Assembly (NCBI GenBank): GCA_021827255.1
Contig: JAKAWO010000003.1
Coordinates: 1-37,910 of the forward strand
DNA: 37,910 nt
Direction of reading: 5' to 3'
Source of the DNA: Acidobacteriota bacterium
GTDB taxonomy: Bacteria; Acidobacteriota; Terriglobia; UBA7540
Part shown: piece after piece, positions 23,618 through 32,776 of the stretch
How positions within the stretch are numbered: the first letter of the stretch is position 1
How the letters are laid out: every line of letters starts with the position of its first letter
Notes under the pieces: model-generated
Told to the model about the DNA's origin: nothing
What the model saw: only the letters and a program-made list of their open reading frames with translations
Database searches by the model: none
Position numbers and translations under genes: made by a program

Positions 23618-26600
23618 TCAAATCTGATCTCCGTGCGCCGTCGAGGGCCGCAGTTCGCCGCGACGGAGGGAACGCTCTTTCAGCATGGCGAAGAAGATGG
23701 GGATCAGAAGCAGCACGGCGATGGAAGAGGTGATCATGCCGCCCACAATGGGCGCGGCGATGGGCTTCATCACGTCCGAGCCGATGCCGCTTTCCCAGAG
23801 GATCGGCCCCAGGCTCGCAATCACGCAGGCGACGGTCATCAGCTTGGGCCGCAGGCGATGCACCGCGCCTTCAATCGTCGCCGCCTCTATGTCCCCGTGC
23901 TCGAGCGGACGGCCCGAAGCCAGCCGCCGGTCCAGCGCTTCGTGGAGATAGACCATCATCACCACGCCGGTCTCGACGGCAATGCCAAACAGGTCTATGT
24001 AGCCTACCCAAACGGCCACGCTGAAAAGGTAACCCATCAGCCATTGCAGGATAAGGCCGCCGGTCAGGGCGAAAAACGTGGGGAAGAACAGCATGGTGGC
24101 TTCGGCGGCGGACTGAAAGACCATGTAGAGCAAGAGAAAAATAATGAAAAACACGATGGGCACAATCAGCTCGAGGCGTTTCTTGGCCCGCAACTCGAAC
24201 TCGTATTCGCCGGACCAATGATACGTATATCCTGGCGGAAGCCGGAGCTTTTGGTTGAGCAACCGGGTGGCACGCTCGACAAAGCCGCCGTAGTTTGAGG
24301 TGTTGAGGTTGAGGTAGATATAACCGGTGAGTTGCCCTTCTTCGTCGCGGATGCTCGCCGGGCCGCGCGAGAAGTAGATTTTCGCCACTTCGCCAATGGG
24401 AATCTGTGCTCCTGTCGGCGTGGCAATGACCACCTGCCGGAGGGCGTTGAAGTTATCCCGAAAGTCCCGGTTATAGCGCACGTTAACTGGGAACCGCTCA
24501 CGTCCCTGAATGTTCACGGCAATATCTTCGCCGCCGATGCCGGATTGGACGGCGCGTTGGACATCAGCCACGGTGAGTCCGTAGCGGGCCGCTTCCGCGC
24601 GGTCCACTTGAATGTTGATGTAAAACCCTTCGGCCACTTTTTCCGCAAAAGTTGAAGCGACTTGGGGCATGGAAGAAAGGATTTGACTGATCTGGGCGCC
24701 GACGCGCTGAATGCCATCCAAAGTTGGCCCTTGAACCTTCAACCCAACGGGCGTTTTGATGCCGGTCAGCTCCATATCCAGGCGATTCTCGATCGGCATA
24801 GTCCAGGTGTTGGTGAGGCCGGGGAATTGCAGCTTGGCATCCATTTCGCGGACGAGCTCGTTGTAGGTCATGCCCTGCGGCCACTGATTGCGCGGCTTCA
24901 GCATGATCGTGGTGTCGTACATGCTGAGGTCCGCGTTATCCGTGGCACTGTTCGAACGCCCCACCGTGCCAAAAACGCTTTTGACCTCTGGAAACGATTT
25001 GATGATTCGGTCCTGCTCCTGAAGCAACTGTGAAGCCTGACCGATGGAAATGCCCGGCAATGCCGTGGGCATATAGAGCGAGGAACCCTCGAAGAGCGGG
25101 GGCATAAACTGGCTGCCGATGCGCCGGGCGAGTGGAACCGTCAGGATGAGAAGCACCAGGGCGACGAACAAGGCCGTTTTCCGAAAGCGAAGGCAGAGCC
25201 GCAGGATGGGCAGATAGATCGCCTGGGTGAAACGGGAAACGGGGTTCTGAGACTCCGGCCGCAGCTTGCCGCGGATAAAGATCAGCATGAGGACGGGAAC
25301 CAGGGTGATGGACAAAATCGAGGAGATGCTCATGGACAGGGTCTTGGTCCAGGCGAGCGGCCTGAACATGCGGCCTTCCTGGGCTTGCAAGAGAAAGACG
25401 GGAAGGAAGGAAACGATGATAATCAGCAGCGAGAAGAATAGGGCCGGCCCCACTTCTTTGGCGGCGTCAATCAAAATGCGGCGCCGCTCGCGCGCGGTCA
25501 CCAGCGGAGGCGGCGCGGAAGGCGCCCCGGCGGCGGTCTCCGGCGGATCATCGGCTAAATTCGTGGCCTTGTTCGGTGGTTCCTGCCCTGGCGGAGAAGA
25601 GGGCACTGGCGATTGTCGCTCGGAGAGATGCCGGTAACCGTTTTCGACCATCACGATCGCGGCGTCCACCAAGACGCCGATGGCGAGCGCCAGCCCACCG
25701 AGCGACATGATGTTGGAACTGACGTGGAGGTAGTACATGGGGAGGAAGGAGCCGATGACAGCAATGGGGATCGTCAGGATGGGGATCAAGGCCGAGCGAA
25801 AGTGAAAGAGAAAGATGATGATGACCAGGCTGACCACGACGATTTCTTCCAGCAGGTCGCGTTTCAAGGTATTGATGGAAGCCTCGATGAGCCCCGAACG
25901 GTCATAGCCGGCTTTGATCTCGACGCCGGGCGGCAGCGAGGAGCGAATTTCCGCGAGCTTTTTCTTGACGCCGTTAATGACCTTGAGGGCGTTCATGCCG
26001 TACCGCATCACCACAATGCCGCCAACGGTTTGCCCTTCGCCGTTCCAGTCGGCGACCCCCTCGCGAATGTCTGGCCCGAAAGCCACCGTCCCGAGGTCGC
26101 TGACCAGCACGGGCACCCCGTTGTGTACTCCGACGGGAATTTCGGCGAGGTCCTTGAGAGACTTGAAATAGCCCAGGCCGCGCACCATGTATTCGGCGCC
26201 GCCGAGATCGAGCACCCGGCCACCCACCTCGTTGGTGCTCTCGCGCACGCGGTCAATCACGCGGGAAAGCGGAATGTTATAAGCGCGAAGCTTGTCCGGA
26301 TCGAGTTTCACCTGGTATTGCCGCACAAAGCCGCCAATGGTGGCAATTTCCGCGACGCCGGGAACCGTCTCCAGTTGGTAGCGCAGATACCAATCCTGCA
26401 ACGTGCGAAGATCCGCCAGGCTGTATTTGTGGGTGTGATCCACCAGGACGTATTCGTAAACCCATCCGGCACCCGTCGCGTCGGGACCAATCACCGGGTG
26501 GACATTCGGAGGCAACTCGCCTTGAATTTCCTGCAAGTATTCGAGCACGCGCGAGCGCGCCCAGTACAAATCGGTTCCGCTCTGGAACACGACGAAGACA

Positions 26601-26875
26601 TAAGAGTCTCCAAACATCGTCTGGGCGCGCACCGCCTTGACGCGGGGCGCGGCGAGCATCGTGGTGGCGATGGGGTAGGTCACCTGATCCTCGATGATAT
26701 TCGGCGGCTCGCCGGGCCAGCGCGTGTGAATGATGACCGCGACGTCAGAGATGTCCGGCAACGCGTCGAGCGGAACATGCAGCATGGACCAGAGGCCGGC
26801 GAAAATGAGCAGAGCCGTGCCGGTAAAGACCAGAAAGCGGTTGCGCCCGCACCACTCAATCCAGCGATGGATCAT
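23618..26875 (-). CDS. CusA/CzcA-type heavy-metal RND transporter
   Basis: A 1085-residue inner-membrane proton-driven pump, the normal size for heavy-metal efflux RND proteins. Twelve membrane segments are expected. LALAIGVLVDAAIVMVENGYRHL carries the proton-relay Asp of TM4, and periplasmic porter domains include GYDRSGLIEASINTLKRDL and MPIENRLDMELTGIKTPVGLKV. The Met in RLDMELTG matches a CusA metal-binding Met. The place of another (TPMKQ in E. coli CusA, from memory) reads TPTGA, so copper/silver versus divalent-metal specificity is open. A long Pro/Ser-rich insertion (PVPSSPPGQEPPNKATNLADDPPETAAGAPS) lies in the loop after TM4. The start follows the cusB stop with no gap (GGCATGTAAATG), so translation is coupled. 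Confidence 0.95.
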   Translation of the reverse strand: MIHRWIEWCGRNRFLVFTGTALLIFAGLWSMLHVPLDALPDISDVAVIIHTRWPGEPPNIIEDQVTYPIATTMLAAPRVKAVRAQTMFGDSYVFVVFQSGTDLYWARSRVLEYLQEIQGELPPNVHPVIGPDATGAGWVYEYVLVDHTHKYSLADLRTLQDWYLRYQLETVPGVAEIATIGGFVRQYQVKLDPDKLRAYNIPLSRVIDRVRESTNEVGGRVLDLGGAEYMVRGLGYFKSLKDLAEIPVGVHNGVPVLVSDLGTVAFGPDIREGVADWNGEGQTVGGIVVMRYGMNALKVINGVKKKLAEIRSSLPPGVEIKAGYDRSGLIEASINTLKRDLLEEIVVVSLVIIIFLFHFRSALIPILTIPIAVIGSFLPMYYLHVSSNIMSLGGLALAIGVLVDAAIVMVENGYRHLSERQSPVPSSPPGQEPPNKATNLADDPPETAAGAPSAPPPLVTARERRRILIDAAKEVGPALFFSLLIIIVSFLPVFLLQAQEGRMFRPLAWTKTLSMSISSILSITLVPVLMLIFIRGKLRPESQNPVSRFTQAIYLPILRLCLRFRKTALFVALVLLILTVPLARRIGSQFMPPLFEGSSLYMPTALPGISIGQASQLLQEQDRIIKSFPEVKSVFGTVGRSNSATDNADLSMYDTTIMLKPRNQWPQGMTYNELVREMDAKLQFPGLTNTWTMPIENRLDMELTGIKTPVGLKVQGPTLDGIQRVGAQISQILSSMPQVASTFAEKVAEGFYINIQVDRAEAARYGLTVADVQRAVQSGIGGEDIAVNIQGRERFPVNVRYNRDFRDNFNALRQVVIATPTGAQIPIGEVAKIYFSRGPASIRDEEGQLTGYIYLNLNTSNYGGFVERATRLLNQKLRLPPGYTYHWSGEYEFELRAKKRLELIVPIVFFIIFLLLYMVFQSAAEATMLFFPTFFALTGGLILQWLMGYLFSVAVWVGYIDLFGIAVETGVVMMVYLHEALDRRLASGRPLEHGDIEAATIEGAVHRLRPKLMTVACVIASLGPILWESGIGSDVMKPIAAPIVGGMITSSIAVLLLIPIFFAMLKERSLRRGELRPSTAHGDQI

Positions 26876-28447
26876 TTACATGCCTCCCCCGGTAGTCACG
26901 GTCAATTGCTTGGCGGCAATGGTCTGTCCGCCTTTTTGGGCGTTAATGCTGACCTGCCAGGTGCCTCCGCTGCCCAGATTACCGTTCCCTTCGTACCTTC
27001 CGCCGCCCTTGTCGGCGAGCGTCACCGCGGCGTGCAGCGCGGACATGCCCATAGCGGGCATAGCGGGCATAAAAAGCATCACGGTCACTTGAGCGCCTTC
27101 GATAGGCTTGCCGTCTGAGCCGGTTAGCTGGACGCGGAACGTATTGGTTCCCTTGCGAGGCGGAGAAGGGCTTGTGGTGAATTCAATGGACGCTTGTGCG
27201 CGCGGGGCGTTCATGGCGGCGGCGGCGCCCGCGCCCGGCGGGGGAGGCATGAACGAGCCGAGCGCCGCCTGAAGCTGGCTCTCCGAATCAATCAGGAAGT
27301 TGGCCGAGGTCACGATGCGCTCACCGGCTTTTAGCCCTTTGAGAACGATGAACTGGTTGCCCGCCTGCGTCCCGAGTTCGACGTTCCGCGGTTCCAGATA
27401 CCCGCCTCCGCGATCAATGAAGACGATATTTCTTGTCCCCGTTTGGAAAACCCCCGAAGCCGGAATGGCAAGATGCCGCCCCAGGGGAATCTTCATGGCT
27501 ACATTGACGAACATTCCCGGAGTCAGCTTGAGGCCGGGGTTAGGAAACGCCAGCCGCACTTTTACCGTGCGGGTGCTCATATCCACCTGCGGCCAAATGT
27601 TGTCCACGCGGCCGTAAAAAGTGCGGCCGGGATAAGCATCCACGGTGACGGTGGCCGGATCGCCCATTTTGATCTGCCCGATTTGGTTCTGAAAAACATG
27701 GGCATAGACCCACACGGTAGAAAGATTCGCTATGGCATAGAGCCGCGTTTCCGGCTGCGCGTACATCTGGGGCAATGCATTGCGTTCCGTGATGAAGCCG
27801 GAAACAGGTGAATCAATTTCAAGCCCATTGCGCACCTGTCCAGTTGATTTGAGCCGGGCGATTTCGCGCGCCGGGATTTGCCATTGTTTCAGGCGCGCCC
27901 CCGCCGCGCTAAGGAGTGACACGGCTCCCGAAGCCACCCCGGGGACGGAGCTGGCAGCTAACAGACTTTGGTTCCGCTGGGCGATCAGATACTCCTGCTC
28001 GGCGGTAACCAGTTCGGGGCTGTAAATGGTAAAGAGCGGCTCGCCCTTGCGGATGTACTGGTAAGTGTAATTCGCAAATACCTGCTGGATCCAGCCCGCG
28101 AAGCGGAGTTGGATGTAAGAGAGCAGTTGCTCATCCACATCCACGTTGCCGACCGTCCGAATTTCGTTATAGACCGGTCTGACTTCAACCACGCCGGATT
28201 TCACGCCGATGCTTTGCAGCCGCTGGGGCGAGAGTTGAACCGCCGCGAGAGGCGTCCGCGTGGCTGCGGTCTGGCCCGGAGCCGGAGTGGATGATTCCGC
28301 CGACGGCGCAGCGGAGTCCGTCCGCAGCATCGCCGTGGGCGCGGCCGCGCGATCGAGCCCGTAGCGCCATCCTATGAAGGCCAAGGCGGCCGCCAGCAGC
28401 GCCGCGATGACCGTGGTCACGATGAATGCCGCGCGATAGTTTTTCAT
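26876..28447 (-). CDS. CusB-type periplasmic adaptor with C-terminal YtkA-like domain
   Basis: A 523-residue membrane-fusion protein that bridges the RND pump and outer-membrane channel. An N-terminal anchor (AAFIVTTVIAALLAAALAFIGW) is followed by the barrel/lipoyl regions (TVGNVDVDEQLLSYIQLRFAGWIQQ, YIRKGEPLFTIYSPELV) and the beta-barrel (ETRLYAIANLSTVWVYAHVFQ, VTVDAYPGRTFYGRVDNIWP). Residues of about 419-523 form an extra domain of the YtkA/FixH kind (FRVQLTGSDGKPIEGAQVTVML) with a Met-rich loop MPAMPAMGMS that could bind Cu(I) or Ag(I), which is inference. It overlaps cusC by ATGA. A ribosome site AGGAG is visible. Confidence 0.93.
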   Translation of the reverse strand: MKNYRAAFIVTTVIAALLAAALAFIGWRYGLDRAAAPTAMLRTDSAAPSAESSTPAPGQTAATRTPLAAVQLSPQRLQSIGVKSGVVEVRPVYNEIRTVGNVDVDEQLLSYIQLRFAGWIQQVFANYTYQYIRKGEPLFTIYSPELVTAEQEYLIAQRNQSLLAASSVPGVASGAVSLLSAAGARLKQWQIPAREIARLKSTGQVRNGLEIDSPVSGFITERNALPQMYAQPETRLYAIANLSTVWVYAHVFQNQIGQIKMGDPATVTVDAYPGRTFYGRVDNIWPQVDMSTRTVKVRLAFPNPGLKLTPGMFVNVAMKIPLGRHLAIPASGVFQTGTRNIVFIDRGGGYLEPRNVELGTQAGNQFIVLKGLKAGERIVTSANFLIDSESQLQAALGSFMPPPPGAGAAAAMNAPRAQASIEFTTSPSPPRKGTNTFRVQLTGSDGKPIEGAQVTVMLFMPAMPAMGMSALHAAVTLADKGGGRYEGNGNLGSGGTWQVSINAQKGGQTIAAKQLTVTTGGGM

Positions 28448-29820
28448 GGCAGTGTCACTCCTGTCAGTTGTTCGAGTCGCGCCAGCGCCGTCTCATGGTC
28501 CGCCAGCGTGCTCCAGTACTCGATGTCCAGGTTGAGCAGGTCCAGAAACGAATCGAGCAAGGTCTGGAAGTCTTCTCGGCCCGTCTGGTAAGAGGCGAGG
28601 CCGGCATCGAACGTGGCGGTAGCTTGCGGGATCAGGCCCTGGCGATAAATCCTCAAGAGACGGCCCCCCGTCTCGGCCTTCACAAATTGGTCTTGAACTT
28701 CGAAATACACCTGCTGGACCTGGGCTTCGTATTCGCGCCGGGAGCTGTTGAGATCCTCAACAGCCTGAGCCAATTCGGGTCGCTGCCTGCGGCTCCGCCA
28801 GATGGGAAGCTTAACGCCGAACGTCAGCATGTAATAATTGGGGAACTGCGGCCCAGTCTGCTGCCACATATACTGAACGTTGAAATCGGGGTAAAAGTCC
28901 TTGCGCGCAAGTTCTACCTGGAGGCTCTGGCCCCGTACCATCTCCTGTTCCGATAGGACATTCGGATTCTGTGTCCTGACCCGGCCTAGAAGTTCGTCTG
29001 ACGTGTAAGGCAGAGATGTTTCCGACATTTCCGCCGTTGTGATGTCGGGCGAGTCCGGCGGCCGGTTGAGGAGCTGCTTCAACCGAGCCTCGAGACTTCC
29101 CATTTCCTGATGGCGAATTTCGAGCTCCCGCAGAATTTTCGTTTGCTGCAACTGCGCCTTAAGAACGTCCTGTTGATTTCCCTGGCCCACACGGTAACGA
29201 GCCTCGGCAATCTTCTCGATCTGCTCGATCAATTTCTCATCGCGGTGGAGGATTCCTAAGGTCTGCTGAATATACGCAAGGCGGAAATACGTCGCCTTCA
29301 ATTGCTCAATCACCGAGCGCCGGACCGTCTCAACCTGTTCGCGGCGAGCGGCCGCGACTCGCTGGGCCGCTTCGCCGCGGAGACGGAGCTTTCCGGGATA
29401 GGGGAAATCTTGTGAAATGCCGATGCCGAGGTAAGCGAAGTTGTTGTTGGTAAACCCCGCGAAAGGACGTGGACTCCCCACGCTCAAGTTCTGCACAACA
29501 ACCTGGGGGTCCGGCAATGCTGAGACTTGAGAAGGAACCTGCGTGGCCGCCTGCCAGGCGCGACGCGCCGCCAGGATGCGGGGATTGTTTCGCTCGGCTT
29601 CCGCAACCAATTTCGAGAGCGGCGTGGGCGACGCGGAAGGCATTTGCGTCTGGAACCATTGGCTCGACATTTCGCCTGGACGCGTTGGCATTTGCTGCGC
29701 GCCAACCGGCGCGCCGGCCAACACTAGAAATAGGACTGCCGTTAGGCCCGAGCGCCGTCGAGGCTTCTCAGCCTGGGGCGGCAGCCCTCGTTTGTTGAGG
29801 CGCGGGTGGGGTAAGTTCAT
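28444..29820 (-). CDS. CusC/TolC-like outer-membrane efflux protein
   Basis: A 458-residue TolC-superfamily channel. Its N-terminal signal peptide is GLTAVLFLVLAGAPVGA/Q; no lipobox Cys is seen, unlike E. coli CusC. The two repeated helical-hairpin halves are visible: LVAEAERNNPRILAARRAWQAA...QDFPYPGKLRLRGEAAQRVAAARREQ and PNVLSEQEMVRGQSLQVELARKDFYPDFNVQYMWQ...KLPIWRSRRQRPELAQAVEDL. It would open the exporter to the outside. Start ATG 29820 overlaps the upstream stop by ATGA and has GGAGG ten bases ahead. Confidence 0.93.
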   Translation of the reverse strand: MNLPHPRLNKRGLPPQAEKPRRRSGLTAVLFLVLAGAPVGAQQMPTRPGEMSSQWFQTQMPSASPTPLSKLVAEAERNNPRILAARRAWQAATQVPSQVSALPDPQVVVQNLSVGSPRPFAGFTNNNFAYLGIGISQDFPYPGKLRLRGEAAQRVAAARREQVETVRRSVIEQLKATYFRLAYIQQTLGILHRDEKLIEQIEKIAEARYRVGQGNQQDVLKAQLQQTKILRELEIRHQEMGSLEARLKQLLNRPPDSPDITTAEMSETSLPYTSDELLGRVRTQNPNVLSEQEMVRGQSLQVELARKDFYPDFNVQYMWQQTGPQFPNYYMLTFGVKLPIWRSRRQRPELAQAVEDLNSSRREYEAQVQQVYFEVQDQFVKAETGGRLLRIYRQGLIPQATATFDAGLASYQTGREDFQTLLDSFLDLLNLDIEYWSTLADHETALARLEQLTGVTLP

Positions 29821-30557
29821 GGTCGTGTTCCTCCAGTCAGGTTCAGGCCGTAGAGATTACGCGCGTAAACGAAGCTCCACAGCCGGTCAAAAAGCTCTCT
29901 CGACATGGGCTGCTTGAGTTCAAATTCGAAAATTTCGCGGTACCCGCTGACCCGGAAGTGGTAGGGGTCAGGCCGGGCGATGGTTTCGATATCCGCCCAG
30001 CGCCAGCTTCGAGCGCCGCGATCGCGTGGGGTCACATAGTCAATGCCGGTGGAGCGAAATCGAAGAACGCCGTTCGTGCCGCCACCGCGTGTTCGATGTC
30101 GAGCCGGCAGCGTCGCGAAAGCCCGAGCGTTGGGATCGGGAACGCCGTCTTCGCTCGGCTTGCCTATGCTCCGGGCGAGTTCAGCGGCCACTCGCGGCGG
30201 AATCTCCGATCGCAATTGGAAACGGAACCTTCGGTCTCCCGGCAAGTGCCAGCCCCGGTTTTCGTAGCTGGTCAGGGCCAGACGGTGCGAACGGAGATCA
30301 AAGGTTTTGATATTTTCAAACGACCAGGAAAGCGGAGCGCCCTGCCCAGGCTCAAACTTCACGCTGCCCGCGCCAATCAGCAATGTTCCACGAATCTTCC
30401 GTAAGCCGTGATGCCACTCGGCGGGCGATTGCCAGCCGGAAGCCGCCGGGTCGGCAGGCGCCCGTCGCGAAAATCCGGCCCTCGCCGCCGGCGCCCAACT
30501 CATCAGCGCCAGAAGACACAGGACCTCGTATCCCAAGGGGTTCCTTCGGACTCCCAT
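29817..30557 (-). CDS. exported protein with two PH-like halves, function unknown
   Basis: ATG 30557 with AAAGGAGGG directly upstream gives 246 residues; the track's longer start (30623) has no support. A signal peptide LCLLALMSWAPAARA/G is clear. Two beta-rich units follow the same pattern: RGTLLIGAGSVKFEP...LSWSFENIKTFDL (about 55-120) and NGVLRFRSTGIDYVTP...SWRWADIETIARP (about 165-225). This pattern (short strand, glycine turn, then Trp-x-(F/A)-x-x-I) is that of GRAM/bacterial PH domains, so an internal duplication is likely. No metal-binding motif is seen. Its stop overlaps the cusC start, which ties it to the exporter operon. Confidence 0.78.
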   Translation of the reverse strand: MGVRRNPLGYEVLCLLALMSWAPAARAGFSRRAPADPAASGWQSPAEWHHGLRKIRGTLLIGAGSVKFEPGQGAPLSWSFENIKTFDLRSHRLALTSYENRGWHLPGDRRFRFQLRSEIPPRVAAELARSIGKPSEDGVPDPNARAFATLPARHRTRGGGTNGVLRFRSTGIDYVTPRDRGARSWRWADIETIARPDPYHFRVSGYREIFEFELKQPMSRELFDRLWSFVYARNLYGLNLTGGTRP

Positions 30558-30672
30558 TTTCCCTCCTTTGCAAACCTCATTTTTGGTGGACGAGAGTGCG
30601 GAGGCGGCGGGCGCGAAACACACGGGTGCTCGTCGCCTCAGCGGTTAAAACCTCGAAAAGCGGACGGAGGAT

Positions 30673-31017
30673 CTAAACCAGCAGGATTGAGTTGAGGAGA
30701 TAAATCGGAGGTGGTGAAGGGTCGTTCGCTGGCAACAGCAGACGTGGCGCCGACCGGCCTTGGACTAGGAGACCCGGCCCGACGGCCTGGTCGAGCGACG
30801 AGGTCACCCATCGCACGGGCGCAACTTTGTACGGCGCGGTTGCCGTAAGTGAAGGCGTGCGAGCCGTGCCAAGCCGGCAGCAATTGGAAGACTTCGAGCT
30901 GCAGGGCATATTGGCGCTGTGGCAGCAGGGGCTTTGGGGCGACACGCCGCCTTGAAGCCCACAGACCGCGGCGAGCAGTTGGCACGCCATCACTCCGGTA
31001 GCTACCCATTTGCCCAT
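30673..31017 (-). CDS. small exported Cys-rich protein at the head of the Cus operon
   Basis: From ATG 31017 the protein is 114 residues (an in-frame GTG at 31032 is too close to the promoter). MGKWVATGVMACQLLAAVCG looks like a signal peptide. It is followed by a cysteine and methionine cluster, PCCHSANMPCSSKSSNCCRL, with five cysteines in about 15 residues plus one His and one Met, well suited to soft-metal binding. The end PPPIYLLNSILLV is hydrophobic and reminds me of small unnamed proteins often found beside metal exporters in Acidobacteriota. It may be a metal chaperone or sensor; this is inference from composition and operon position. The ORF is short, so its reality depends on conservation. 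Confidence 0.6.
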   Translation of the reverse strand: MGKWVATGVMACQLLAAVCGLQGGVSPQSPCCHSANMPCSSKSSNCCRLGTARTPSLTATAPYKVAPVRWVTSSLDQAVGPGLLVQGRSAPRLLLPANDPSPPPIYLLNSILLV

Positions 31018-31036
31018 TTCGAAAACCCGCACCCCA

Positions 31037-31066
31037 CTTATAACATCATTCCTGCATCAGATTCAA
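31037..31066 (-). promoter_or_regulatory. promoter of the Cus operon
   Basis: On the minus strand TTGAAT (31061-31066) and TATAAG (31037-31042) are separated by 18 bases and match sigma-70 consensus at 4/6 and 5/6. Transcription should start at about 31030, some 13 bases before ATG 31017. No MerR- or CueR-type long-spacer dyad is seen. Confidence 0.5.
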
Positions 31067-31265
31067 CCCGCTTCGCGCATCCGGCAATCTTAGGCGTCCG
31101 ATCGCCGCTAGAATAGAAGCCTTGCGTAGGGCGTTTTCCATCGCCGCATCTCCTTCTCCCACCAGGGATTTCGAGCAGAAGCATGTTGCTTGAAGAGGGC
31201 GCAGCCTTCAGTGACGAATCGCACAGGGGTAGAAGGGCGTCATCACGCTTGGTCGAAGGGCGCAC

Positions 31266-31296
31266 TTGACTTCCACGGCCATTGCGCCGCTAGAAT
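31266..31296 (+). promoter_or_regulatory. promoter of the TPR gene, transcription starting on the start codon
   Basis: TTGACT (31266-31271) and TAGAAT (31291-31296) are 19 bases apart. The -10 ends seven bases before the GTG at 31303, so the transcript would start at the start codon. CGCCGCTAGAAT also occurs at 31106-31117, suggesting either a repeated -10 context or chance. Confidence 0.45.
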
Positions 31297-31302
31297 CAGA
31301 GG

Positions 31303-32724
31303 GTGAAGGCTTGTACCAGATTGCTGATCGCGACGCTCATTGTGGGGCCGACGGCGGCGAATGCGCGCTCCGTGAAGTTGCCGCCCTTGCCCGCTCTCGA
31401 TGTTTCTCATGTATTCCCCGGAGTTCGTCTGCAAATTCAGGCAGCCGATGCGGCCGCGCGCTCTCACCCGAACGATCCCAACGTCGTCGGAAAGCTGGGC
31501 ATGGTTCTTGACGCGTATCAGCAATACGCGTCGGCCGCGATTTGTTACCGGCGGGCGCATCGGCTGGCGCCCGGTTCGTTCGAATGGATTTATGATCTGG
31601 CTTACGCGGAAATGAAGTTGGGACAATATAGGGATGCCGCCCGGACCTTTCGCGTGGCCGTGAAGGCGCAGCCCGGCTATCTTCCCGCCAAGTTGAATCT
31701 TGGGGAATGCCTTCTCTCCGCTGGCCAATGGACCGAGAGCCGCAACCTGTTTGCGGCGATCGGGCGGGCTTACCCCGATAACCCCGAAGCCTATTACGGT
31801 TTGGGGCGAGCTGAGGCGCAACAAGGCGATACGGCGGAGGCCGCCGCGGCGCTCGAGAGGGCGTGCCAACTGTTTCCGCAATACGGTGGCGCGCATTACG
31901 CGTTGGCCCTGGCTTACCGCAAGCTCGGGCACCCGCGAAAAGCCAAAATCCAATTTGCCGCTTACCAAGCGAACATCACCACCGACCCCCCCGCCGTGGA
32001 TCCGATGCGCGCCGCGGTCGAGCAGTTGAACCAGGCCCCGCTCCATTATCTGCAGCGCGGATTGGCCCTCGAGCAGGCCGGCGATCTTCAAGGCGCCATC
32101 CAAGCGCACCGGAAGGCGATCGAGCTCGATCCCGACTTCGTGCAACCGCACATTAACCTCATCCAGCTCTACGCGCGCGCCGGCGAGTACGCCAAGGCGG
32201 AGCAAGAATATCGTATCGCGGTTCGACTCAATCCTCGCCGCTCTGACTGTTACTACAATTATGGAGTTCTGATGTTCGGACTTGGAAAGTATTCGGAGGC
32301 GGAGCAAGCCTTCCGCAAGGCCGTTGAAATCAATCCGTACTACGCAGAGGCGCATAACAATTTGGGTTTTCTTCTGGAACGACAAGGGCACACGCGCCAG
32401 GCCCTTCGGGAATTCCGGGAGGCGGTTGAAGACCAGCCGGATTACCGACTGGCTCGCTTTCACCTTGGCCAAATTCTGGCGAATCAACGTGACTACGCTG
32501 GGGCCATCGCGCAATTCCGGAAGATTCTCACACCCGACGACGACAAAACTCCGACTTTCTTGTATGCGCTGGGCGCCACATATGCCCGGGCGGGAGATTT
32601 CCGCCACGCGCTCGTGTACATGCGCAAAGCTCAGGCCGAAGCGTCCGCGCGGGGCCAGACTCAATTGCTGGCCGGTATTCAGCACGATCTGAAAACGTTG
32701 GAAAACTATTCGGGCGGGCGCTGA
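31303..32724 (+). CDS. secreted TPR protein upstream of a CRTAC1 gene
   Basis: A 473-residue protein starting at GTG 31303. The signal peptide is [16 protein letters not shown]. The rest is about eleven TPR or TPR-like units, from [22 protein letters not shown] (about residue 60) to [21 protein letters not shown] (about 425). The best conserved are [23 protein letters not shown] and [25 protein letters not shown] less regular spacer with [14 protein letters not shown] separates two blocks of repeats. It lies 52 bp upstream of the CRTAC1 gene on the same strand, a pairing seen repeatedly in Acidobacteriota and Planctomycetota, so the two probably act together outside the cytoplasm. No ribosome site, in line with a leaderless message. 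Confidence 0.87.
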   Translation: MKACTRLLIATLIVGPTAANARSVKLPPLPALDVSHVFPGVRLQIQAADAAARSHPNDPNVVGKLGMVLDAYQQYASAAICYRRAHRLAPGSFEWIYDLAYAEMKLGQYRDAARTFRVAVKAQPGYLPAKLNLGECLLSAGQWTESRNLFAAIGRAYPDNPEAYYGLGRAEAQQGDTAEAAAALERACQLFPQYGGAHYALALAYRKLGHPRKAKIQFAAYQANITTDPPAVDPMRAAVEQLNQAPLHYLQRGLALEQAGDLQGAIQAHRKAIELDPDFVQPHINLIQLYARAGEYAKAEQEYRIAVRLNPRRSDCYYNYGVLMFGLGKYSEAEQAFRKAVEINPYYAEAHNNLGFLLERQGHTRQALREFREAVEDQPDYRLARFHLGQILANQRDYAGAIAQFRKILTPDDDKTPTFLYALGATYARAGDFRHALVYMRKAQAEASARGQTQLLAGIQHDLKTLENYSGGR

Positions 32725-32776
32725 GGAGCCGCAGAGCCCCTCCCGCGCGAATCGCGTCCGCATCCAGGATGACCCT

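Noticed and set aside
25613-27118. 501-residue plus-strand ORF
   Set aside because: It is antisense to cusA/cusB, His/Asp/Gly-rich with no motif, and the minus strand encodes clear family proteins.
31038-31265. 75-residue minus ORF upstream of the Cus operon
   Set aside because: It overlaps the operon promoter, has no ribosome site or motif, and its composition matches noncoding shadow.
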